From contig NZ_RKMH01000011.1 of assembly GCF_003797185.1 (NCBI RefSeq), forward strand, positions 62,001-126,000: DNA of 64,000 nt, read 5' to 3'. The DNA comes from Gordonia oryzae. GTDB lineage: Bacteria > Actinomycetota > Actinomycetes > Mycobacteriales > Mycobacteriaceae. The translations under genes were made by a program, and so were the position numbers. Positions 57,770-64,000 of the stretch are shown piece by piece (positions within the stretch are counted from its first letter, which is position 1; the number at the start of each line of letters is the position of its first letter). The notes beneath the pieces are model-generated. The model saw only the letters and a program-made list of their open reading frames with translations, had not been told where the DNA came from and made no database searches.

Positions 57770-58756
57770 TCAGCCCAAGGTGATCGCGTCCAACCGCTCC
57801 TTGATGAACTCCCCGGCAATGACATCGGGCCGGCCCGATACGCGACCCACCGGCGGCGCCAGCGGCGTCACAACGGCGTCGTGATCAAGCTCGTAGAAGA
57901 AGATCAACGACACGAGATCCTCCTCCGGACTCTCCGGCTGCGGCGGCAGCACACGATGGCGTCCGGCCGGCCAGCGTCCACCCGACCAGTACTCGAGGAG
58001 GTCACCGATGTTGATCGTCAGTGCCGCCGGATCGTACGGGGCGTCAGCCCAACCACTTTCGTCGCTGTACACCTGTAGACCGCCGGCCCCGGGCTCGCGG
58101 TCGAGGACGGTAACCGTACCGAAGTCGGTGTGCGGACCGATCCGGAACTGCCCGGGCTCGGGGTCGCCGACGACCGTCATCGGCGGATAGTGGTTGATGT
58201 TCGACGTCCAGGTGGCGTTGCCCGCCAGGTCGCGGAACGGATTGTCGTCGCCGGCTTGTCCGAGCGCCTCGGACAGCAGCGCGAGCAGATCGTCGGAGAG
58301 CGACTTCATCTGAGAAGTCCACGCGGTGAACAACTCCCGCAGTCGTGGCGTCTCGGTGGGCCAGACGTCGGGAGCGAACCAGTAATCGTCGACCTCGGGA
58401 ATCCCGACCGGTGTCTGTGCGCCGGAGTTGTAGGTCTCCTTCAGGTCCGGTGGCGTTTCGGTGCCCTCCGCGTAACCGTTGGCCTCCAGACCGGGGCCGA
58501 TCCAACCGCGACCACCGACGCCGACCGCATACTGTGCCTTGACCTCGGCGGGCAGGGCGAAGAATTCACGTGCCGCGGCTCGCAACGCCGCCGGAAGGAA
58601 CGGATCGATCCCGTGTCCGGTCACCAGCAGGAAACCGGCCTTCTGTAGGGATTCGTCGACGGCGGCACACACCTGCGCTGCGGCGTCCCCGCCCTGCCGC
58701 CACTGCTGCAGATCGACGGTGAGGATGGGGCTGGCGGTCTGGTCCGCGGTGGTCAT
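57770..58756 (-). CDS. 2-oxoglutarate/Fe(II) oxygenase (isopenicillin N synthase-like)
   Basis: A 328-residue protein. The N-terminal DIOX_N part has LTVDLQQWRQGGDAAAQVCA and GFLLVTGHGIDPFLPAALRA. The iron ligands are in HTDFGTVTVLDREPGAGGLQ (HxD) and GRHRVLPPQ (distal His, then Arg for 2-oxoglutarate). INIGDLLEYWSGGRWPAGRH is the usual preceding strand. Family members include thymine 7-hydroxylase and plant-type oxygenases. The ATG at 58756 overlaps the deaminase stop (ATGA), so it is co-translated with a nucleobase deaminase-like enzyme. The substrate is probably a base or related heterocycle (inference). Confidence 0.9.
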   Translation of the reverse strand: MTTADQTASPILTVDLQQWRQGGDAAAQVCAAVDESLQKAGFLLVTGHGIDPFLPAALRAAAREFFALPAEVKAQYAVGVGGRGWIGPGLEANGYAEGTETPPDLKETYNSGAQTPVGIPEVDDYWFAPDVWPTETPRLRELFTAWTSQMKSLSDDLLALLSEALGQAGDDNPFRDLAGNATWTSNINHYPPMTVVGDPEPGQFRIGPHTDFGTVTVLDREPGAGGLQVYSDESGWADAPYDPAALTINIGDLLEYWSGGRWPAGRHRVLPPQPESPEEDLVSLIFFYELDHDAVVTPLAPPVGRVSGRPDVIAGEFIKERLDAITLG

Positions 58757-59256
58757 GCGATCTCCTCGGCTGGGTCGGACTCGACGTCGGCGACGCCGAT
58801 GTCCTCGTTCCACAGGTGCACATGGTTCTCGATGAAGCCGCTCATCATCGCGATGCAGCGGTCGTCGTCAACGACAGTGACCTGCACTCCGAGCTCACGC
58901 AGCCAGTCCTGACCGCCGGAGAAGTTCGTCGTCTCGCCGATGACCACCGACCCGATCCCGAACTGTCGGATCAACCCGCTGCAATACCAGCAGGGGGCGA
59001 GGGTGGTGACCATGATCGTCGAGGAGTAGTCCCGTTGCCGGCCAGCGGCACGGAAGGCGTCGGTCTCGCCGTGCACCGACGGATCGTCGTGCTGCACGCG
59101 CCGATTGCGGCCCTGACCGAGCACTGTGCCGTCGGCAGCGAACAGGGCGGCACCGATCGGGATACCGCCCTCGGAGAGACCGGTCTGTGCCTGGTTGTAG
59201 GCGACGTCGAGCAGTGATCGCGGGTCGAGCCCAGTGTCGGCAAGGGTGGAGGTCAT
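58753..59256 (-). CDS. Cytidine/deoxycytidylate deaminase-family protein (nucleobase deaminase-like)
   Basis: A 167-residue zinc deaminase of the cytosine/guanine deaminase type. It has YNQAQTGLSEGGIPIGAALF, the zinc/proton-shuttle motif DPSVHGETDAFRAAG (HxE) and APCWYCSGLIRQF (PCxxC), and ends with a loop HLWNEDIG. The length and spacing match yeast-type cytosine deaminases that act on free bases. ATG 59256 was chosen by homology. It is the first gene of the leftward operon, divergent from the PucR regulator, with an NCS1 base permease beyond. Confidence 0.9.
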   Translation of the reverse strand: MTSTLADTGLDPRSLLDVAYNQAQTGLSEGGIPIGAALFAADGTVLGQGRNRRVQHDDPSVHGETDAFRAAGRQRDYSSTIMVTTLAPCWYCSGLIRQFGIGSVVIGETTNFSGGQDWLRELGVQVTVVDDDRCIAMMSGFIENHVHLWNEDIGVADVESDPAEEIA

Positions 59257-59313
59257 GCTTCGAGCGTGCCGTCGGGCGCACCCGTACTCAACCGACAATT
59301 CGTCAGGACGCGA

Positions 59314-60912
59314 GTGAGCCTCAACGGGCATATCGTCAGCGTCGTGTCTGAATCCTCGCTACCTGCCGCACCGTCGCTCACCCTGCGGCACATGATCGAG
59401 ACGCACCTCGCTGCGGCCGGCCCACGTGTACTGACCGCGCACGACCGGCTCGACACGGCCGTCAGCTGGGTACACTCCAGCGAAATCTTCGAGATCGGCC
59501 CGTTGCTGACCGGTGGCGAACTCCTGCTCACCACCGGCCTGGGCTTGGCCGGCCTCGATGCGGGTACCCGTCGCCATTACGTGCGTGACCTGGCCGAACG
59601 CGGCGTCGCCGGGTTGGCGTTCGAGGTCGGACGCAGCTTCAACGCGGTACCCGAGGAGATGATTCGGGAGGGTTCGGCCGCGCACCTGCCGATCATCGAA
59701 TTGTCGCGGATCGTGCCGTTCATCGAGGTGTGCCGGACGGCGACTACCGAGATCGTGTCCCAGGAGGTCGGCGACCTGCGGCTGCGCAGTGGACTCGACG
59801 CGACCCTGCATGACGACCTCGCCCGCGGCGCCGCGGCCGCGATGATCGAGCACATCGCCGAGGTGACCGGGACGCCGCTGGTCGTGGTGGGTAGTGGCGG
59901 CGCCCTGTTGGCGGTCCACGGAGTCGACGACGATCGTGCCGCGTGGCGCGTGGTCGACGGCGCGATCGCCGCGCAACCGATCACCCTGCGCGGCCGCGAG
60001 ATCGGGCAGGTCTTTGCCGGACCAAGCGCGTCCTCGATACCCGCCGCACGTGTACAGGCGCTGCTCGGTGTCGGCGTCGGACCGTTGGCGGCGGTATTGA
60101 CCCGATCCGATAGGCGGTCGTCCATCGGCGCACAACTGGTGGCCGAGCTCGTCGACCGTCGGCCGCTTCGTCGCGCGGATCTTCTTGCGCGGCTGTCGAC
60201 GTCGGGGCTACCGGTGGGCGACAAGTCCGTGCTCGTGCCGGTGGCCGGCCACGCACCCGACACCCGGATGGTCGAAACGGTGTTGTCGGCGGCCACGGAT
60301 CTCGGCGGACTCGTCCATGCCACCGTCGACGCGACCGTCTTCGGCCTCGTCCTCACCACCGACGCCGGATTCACCGATCCGGCCGAGCAGGTCCGCACGG
60401 CGCTGGCCGACGATCCGCGGCGCCTCGGCCGCCTCACCGTCGTCGTCGGGAACCCATGCCCGCTCGCCGACACCAGCGCGGGTCCCGGGCTTGCCCTGAC
60501 GTTGGCCGACGAACTCCGTATTTGTTCGGAAAGACTCGGCGTGGCCGTCGAATTGCGCTCTGCCGGTAGTACCGCCGCTGACATCAGGGCCGCCCGTGAA
60601 CTTGTCTGCGACGCCGCGGCGCGCGAGTTGTCGGACGGTCTACGCAGCGAGCTGAGCCGGATCATCGCCCCGCTGGTACGCCAGGATGCGGCGTCGTCCT
60701 CGCAACTCGTCCACACCCTCGAGGTCCACCTCACGCACGGATGCAGCGCCACCCGCTCGGCCGAGACCCTCCACATCGGGCGCCAGAGTTTGTATCAGCG
60801 CCTAGACCGTATCCGCGCCCTACTCGGCTTCGACCCTACCGCCCCGGCCATGTACGCCTCGATTCTGCTGGCCATCAACGTCTTACATTCCAGGACCGTG
60901 GATCAGCGGTGA
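59314..60912 (+). CDS. PucR-family transcriptional activator
   Basis: About 532 residues. The N-terminal PucR domain has SLTLRHMIETHLAAAGPRVL, VSWVHSSEIFEIGPLLTGGE and LLLTTGLGLAGLD. The middle GGDEF-like domain is degenerate, and the C-terminal HTH_30 is HLTHGCSATRSAETLHIGRQ then SLYQRLDRIRALLGFDP. The family controls purine and related base catabolism. GTG 59314 has CAGGA upstream, and GTG 59344 is an alternative. It is divergent from the deaminase operon and likely activates it and the permease. Confidence 0.9.
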   Translation: MSLNGHIVSVVSESSLPAAPSLTLRHMIETHLAAAGPRVLTAHDRLDTAVSWVHSSEIFEIGPLLTGGELLLTTGLGLAGLDAGTRRHYVRDLAERGVAGLAFEVGRSFNAVPEEMIREGSAAHLPIIELSRIVPFIEVCRTATTEIVSQEVGDLRLRSGLDATLHDDLARGAAAAMIEHIAEVTGTPLVVVGSGGALLAVHGVDDDRAAWRVVDGAIAAQPITLRGREIGQVFAGPSASSIPAARVQALLGVGVGPLAAVLTRSDRRSSIGAQLVAELVDRRPLRRADLLARLSTSGLPVGDKSVLVPVAGHAPDTRMVETVLSAATDLGGLVHATVDATVFGLVLTTDAGFTDPAEQVRTALADDPRRLGRLTVVVGNPCPLADTSAGPGLALTLADELRICSERLGVAVELRSAGSTAADIRAARELVCDAAARELSDGLRSELSRIIAPLVRQDAASSSQLVHTLEVHLTHGCSATRSAETLHIGRQSLYQRLDRIRALLGFDPTAPAMYASILLAINVLHSRTVDQR

Positions 60913-61041
60913 GTTCCCGCCGACATCCGTGGGTCGAGGAGCTCCCTCCCCGAGCGACCCGCTCCCGATGGTCGAGGTGCAACCGCGAGCGGCGAGCCTG
61001 GAGACCGCCGCAGGTAGACGCATGGAACCCTACGCCTCGTG

Positions 61042-62448
61042 TCAGCCATACTGCTGCAACGACTTCTCGACCTGGGACCGCGCCAGGAGGAGGTAGGCGA
61101 TGAAAGCGATGACGAAGCCGACGAAGGCACCGATGTCACCGAGTTCGGGTACCGCCCGGACCACGAAGCCGACGAAGCGTTCCTGGTTGCAGAACAACAG
61201 GACCGACACGACGAGAGCGATGACGAATGCGGCCAGACCACCCCAGTTGGCGTACTTGCGGTCATAGAGGAGTTCGAGTGACGGCGGCTCGCGTCGCAGG
61301 ACACGGTCGGCGAAGACCACACCGAGCCAGGGACCGATCCAGTACGCGACCAGCAGCAGGAAGGCTTCATAGGAGGCCGCGGCGTCGGCCAGCGCCCACC
61401 AGGCGACGAGGAAACCGGCGACACCGAAGAACACCGACACCAGTGCTCGCTGCGCGCCGACCGGGAGCGTGAATCCCATCGTCACGAAAGCCATTGCCCC
61501 CGAGTACACATTGATGGCGTTCGCGGCGATCGCTCCCACCGCGATGGCCAGCAGAGTGAGGTCGGCGATGGCCGAGGGGAAGTTCGCGGTGAATGCGTCC
61601 GTGGGATTGTCCGACGTCCGCGCGCCGATTGTCATCGACGCAGCGCCCACAACCATCAACAGCGTGCACGAGAGGAACAGACCGGCCGAGGCGAACAATC
61701 CGGTCTGCATCTTCGACACTGTCGGAGGCAGGTAGCGGGTGTAGTCCGCGGCGTAGGGCGTCCAGCCCGCGGTGTAACCGAACGAGGCGCCCACGGCGAG
61801 CAGGAATCCCCCCATCGAGAAGCCACCGTCGGCAGATCCCGCCGACACGTCGGACTTGCTGAAGATGATGACCGCGCCGATGAGGAAGACGATCGCGAGG
61901 ATCGGGGCCGCCAGGCGCTCGAAGCGCTGCACCAGATTGTGGCCGAAGAACGCAAATGCCGTCTGCGCCACCACGATCACGATGAGCCCGGCGAGCGGGG
62001 TGATACCGAGTAGGCCCGCCAGGGCAAAGGCCCCGCTGACGCTGTTGGTGGCAAACCACCCAACGCCGCACATCACCGCCATGAACGTCGCCGGCAGGAT
62101 GTTCCCTTTGTGACCAAAAGCCAAACGGCCCAACACCATCTGCGGTACGCCGTGCAGCGGCCCCTCCGCGGAGAGCAGGAAGTGTGCGACCGCGCCGAGT
62201 AGGTTGCCGATCACCACGGCTCCAACGGCCTGCCAGAACGACAGACCGAAGTAGGCGACCGAAATGACGCCGACGAAGATCGTCGCGAACTCCAGGTTCG
62301 GCGCCGTCCACGTCCAGAACAGACCGCGAGGTGTGCCATGCCTGGCCTCGAGAGGGATCGGTTCATTGCCGCCGGGCTCGACGGCGAGCACCTTGCCGCC
62401 GTACTCGACGGCTGCCGAATCGGCGGAGATGTCGGGTGTAGCTGTCAT
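61042..62448 (-). CDS. NCS1-family nucleobase permease
   Basis: A 468-residue membrane protein with about twelve helices. After NEPIPLEARHGTPRGLFWTW come NLEFATIFVGVISVAYFGLS, GRLAFGHKGNILPATFMAVM and WTPYAADYTRYLPPTVSKMQ, the signature of cytosine/purine-type NCS1 carriers. It imports nucleobases or allantoin-like compounds with sodium or protons. ATG 62448 was chosen by homology. It converges with the PucR gene. Together with the deaminase and oxygenase, uptake and breakdown of a modified base is suggested. Confidence 0.9.
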   Translation of the reverse strand: MTATPDISADSAAVEYGGKVLAVEPGGNEPIPLEARHGTPRGLFWTWTAPNLEFATIFVGVISVAYFGLSFWQAVGAVVIGNLLGAVAHFLLSAEGPLHGVPQMVLGRLAFGHKGNILPATFMAVMCGVGWFATNSVSGAFALAGLLGITPLAGLIVIVVAQTAFAFFGHNLVQRFERLAAPILAIVFLIGAVIIFSKSDVSAGSADGGFSMGGFLLAVGASFGYTAGWTPYAADYTRYLPPTVSKMQTGLFASAGLFLSCTLLMVVGAASMTIGARTSDNPTDAFTANFPSAIADLTLLAIAVGAIAANAINVYSGAMAFVTMGFTLPVGAQRALVSVFFGVAGFLVAWWALADAAASYEAFLLLVAYWIGPWLGVVFADRVLRREPPSLELLYDRKYANWGGLAAFVIALVVSVLLFCNQERFVGFVVRAVPELGDIGAFVGFVIAFIAYLLLARSQVEKSLQQYG

Positions 62449-62494
62449 GGCGATACTGTGCTGCGTGGACCTCCGCCCGGCAACCGACGATCTG

Positions 62495-62814
62495 TCAGTT
62501 GATCGCCGCCCATTGCGGGACAATCCGCCCACGCGGATTCTCAACCCCGATCACGCCGTGCAAGGTCCGCGGCCCGTATGCACCGTCAACAGCGACGATT
62601 TCGATGTCACTGGTGGCGCTGGGCGCGCTGATCCAGGTTTGCGGACCGATGGCCGCTCCATCGGCGATCGGCCGGGCGACGGCCTCGGGGACGTCGCTGA
62701 CGGTCTGCTCGGCCTCGACGATGCAGAGGTGGACGTCGGGCAACAGCGACAACACGCCGCCCCTGCCGGGCGCGTGTCCAACACGACCTGCATGAACCAC
62801 ACGATCTGACGCAC
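62495..62814 (-). pseudogene. Possible small frameshifted gene, unknown function
   Basis: The upstream part reads MRQIVWFMQVVLDTRPAG in one frame from 62814. The longer part follows in another frame: RGGVLSLLPDVHLCIVEAEQ, VSDVPEAVARPIADGAAIGP, SDIEIVAVDGAYGPRTLHGV and IGVENPRGRIVPQWAAIN to a stop at 62495. About 106 residues would result if one indel were repaired. It lies between the base permease and the TetR regulator. I do not recognise the family. Confidence 0.4.
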
Positions 62815-62854
62815 TCCCGCAATCCGCGCGACAGATCACCACCCCGTGATGCAT

Positions 62855-62874
62855 AGTTGACCGAACGATCAACT
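62855..62874. promoter_or_regulatory. TetR operator candidate upstream of the ceramidase regulator
   Basis: AGTTGA (62855-62860) and TCAACT (62869-62874) form an inverted repeat with an 8-bp spacer, 17 bp upstream of the TetR ATG, a usual autoregulatory position. Confidence 0.5.
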
Positions 62875-62891
62875 GATCCGGGGGGTTCTCG

Positions 62892-63530
62892 ATGCGCCGA
62901 ATGACGTTCGACGAGCGTCGTGCGGCGCTGATCGACGCCGCAATCCGGGTCATCGCGCGCGACGGACTCGCGGCGGCGACCACGCGGGCGATCGTCGGTG
63001 AGGCCGACATGCCGCAGGGCGCACTGTTCTACATCTTCTCCTCACGCGAGTCACTGATCAGTGCGGTGATCGAGGAGATCACCAGCGCCGAACGGCTCGG
63101 CGCGCTCCTCAGTGTGGAGCTCATCGACTCCGACGCCGGACTCGCCGAGGTGCTGACCGCGGCCATGGACTCCTATGTGCGCCTTCTGGAAAGCGATCCG
63201 AGGCGAGAGCTCGCACTGCTAGAGGTCGCCACCCACGCGATGCGACACGATCCGGAAGCCGGGCGTCGCCAGTGGGAGGTCTATCGGTCGGCGGTTGCCG
63301 ACGCCCTGGGCTTCATCGCCGATACCATGTCACTGCGGTGGAGGATGCCCACCGACGAGCTCGCCCACATGGTCACCTCGTCGCTCGACGGATTGACGCT
63401 GTCGTGGCTGACAGACCATGACAGCGACGCCGCACGGCGCCATATCGCCGTGTTGGCCAGCACTTTTGCCGCAATGGCGGTACCCATCGACGGTATGGGC
63501 AGGATCGGCTCGGAGGGACGAGAACAATGA
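62892..63530 (+). CDS. TetR-family regulator coupled to ceramidase gene
   Basis: A 212-residue protein. TetR_N reads RRAALIDAAIRVIARDGLAA, then ATTRAIVGEADMPQGALFYI and FSSRESLISAVIEEI. The C-terminal domain has LALLEVATHAMRHDPEAGRR and SSLDGLTLSWLTDHDS. A GGGGGG stretch 6 bp upstream of the ATG may serve as ribosome site. Its stop overlaps the ceramidase ATG (ATGA), so regulator and enzyme share an mRNA and the ceramidase is probably under its control. Confidence 0.9.
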   Translation: MRRMTFDERRAALIDAAIRVIARDGLAAATTRAIVGEADMPQGALFYIFSSRESLISAVIEEITSAERLGALLSVELIDSDAGLAEVLTAAMDSYVRLLESDPRRELALLEVATHAMRHDPEAGRRQWEVYRSAVADALGFIADTMSLRWRMPTDELAHMVTSSLDGLTLSWLTDHDSDAARRHIAVLASTFAAMAVPIDGMGRIGSEGREQ

Positions 63531-64000
63531 CGAACACCGCGAGAGCATCCGGGGTCAGTCGGCGAGGGCTACTGGCCGGAGCGGCGGTCGGCGCCACAGC
63601 ATTCGGTCTGGCCGGCGTCGCCGGTACCCCCGGTCCGGCGCAGGCGGCACCACCATCGGGCGGCTACCTCGTCGGCGCCGGGCGCGGTGACATCACCGGA
63701 GCCATTGCCGGACAGGGCATGATGGGCTATTCCGACCTTTCCCAGGTCGCCACCGGACTCCTGCAACGGGTGTGGGCACGCGCCTACATCATCGCCGACG
63801 CCGCCACCGGCACCAGGATCGTCTTCGTCAACGCCGACCTCGCGTGCATCTTCCAATCCCACCGCACCGGCGTGATGAAGGCGCTGGCACATCGCTTCGG
63901 CAACGTCTACACCAATGAGAACGTCAACATCAACGCCACGCACAATCACAACTCGTGCGGCGGTACCGCCTGGGACTACGCATATGTCCTTGCCTCGCTC
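63527..64000 (+). CDS. Neutral ceramidase, N-terminal part (cut by window end)
   Basis: The first 158 residues of a neutral/alkaline ceramidase. A twin-arginine signal peptide (SRRGLLAGAAVGATAFGLAG) predicts Tat export. The mature start YLVGAGRGDITGAIAGQGMM is followed by GYSDLSQVATGLLQRVWARA, then IVFVNADLACIF and the zinc-site segment NINATHNHNSCGG. The enzyme hydrolyses the amide of ceramides to sphingosine and fatty acid outside the cell. It could feed on host or environmental sphingolipids. The catalytic serine and the rest lie beyond the window. Confidence 0.9.
   Translation, partial: MTNTARASGVSRRGLLAGAAVGATAFGLAGVAGTPGPAQAAPPSGGYLVGAGRGDITGAIAGQGMMGYSDLSQVATGLLQRVWARAYIIADAATGTRIVFVNADLACIFQSHRTGVMKALAHRFGNVYTNENVNINATHNHNSCGGTAWDYAYVLASL

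Noticed and set aside
59359..60776. Minus-strand frames across the PucR gene
   Set aside because: No motifs. The plus-strand PucR N- and C-terminal domains are unambiguous.

Overview
The window is high-GC DNA from a mycolic-acid-containing actinomycete, most likely Gordonia or a close relative (inference). The evidence is the GC-rich third codon positions, a WS/DGAT acyltransferase, a mycothiol-dependent isomerase-family protein, an EphD-type hydrolase/SDR fusion, and two gene pairs in the order known from Mycobacterium tuberculosis: the Fe-S oxidoreductase/aminotransferase pair (Rv0338c/Rv0337c) and the dcd/UDP-glucose dehydrogenase pair (Rv0321/Rv0322).

Layout. 1-16.1 kb is an accessory zone full of gene decay. 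Intact genes (GH15 trehalase-like enzyme, SRPBCC protein, DUF427 protein, EutB/EutC, an MFS transporter, two TetR regulators, an APH-type kinase, thioredoxin) alternate with broken ones: zwf, the ethanolamine permease, a class III aminotransferase, two oxidoreductases, a class II aldolase and a GlpD-like oxidase. At 15.1 kb a very short ORF has a strong ribosome binding site, a plausible promoter and a perfect 15-bp terminator stem. 16.4-24.1 kb holds an SDR, a lipoprotein hydrolase, a StyA-like flavin monooxygenase, a membrane acyltransferase, a DUF218 protein and a WS/DGAT enzyme. 24.3-33.1 kb holds a large Fe-S oxidoreductase with a repetitive tail, an aminotransferase, and a three-gene set (hydrolase-SDR fusion, predicted di-iron protein, ferredoxin reductase). 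33.1-40.5 kb holds an efflux pump with its TetR regulator, a MerR regulator, a membrane-anchored protein that looks like half an Hsp70 ATPase domain, UDP-glucose dehydrogenase, dCTP deaminase and an isomerase-family protein.

40.57-46.9 kb is a genomic island in tRNA-Gly(CCC). The 3' 45 bp of the tRNA are repeated exactly at 46123, and a degenerate third copy lies at 46816. Inside are a two-gene low-GC operon (a linker-containing protein plus a protein with a HEPN-like R-x6-H motif and a C-terminal winged helix), a 5'-truncated tyrosine recombinase that has lost a catalytic arginine, an IS21-family element with a 4-bp target duplication, and a small unknown gene. Matching 27-bp repeats sit just inside both ends. 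The two-gene operon is the best candidate here for an undescribed, possibly defensive, system.

47.2-64 kb holds a PepSY membrane protein, an SDR, an LLM oxidoreductase/acyl-CoA ligase/SDR operon with its TetR regulator, a LemA operon, and a probable nucleobase catabolism locus (NCS1 permease, PucR regulator, deaminase, 2OG-Fe(II) oxygenase, LLM oxidoreductase). It ends with a TetR regulator coupled to a neutral ceramidase cut by the window edge.

All functions are read from sequence features without database searches. Several single-base frameshifts sit in or near C-runs and could be sequencing errors.
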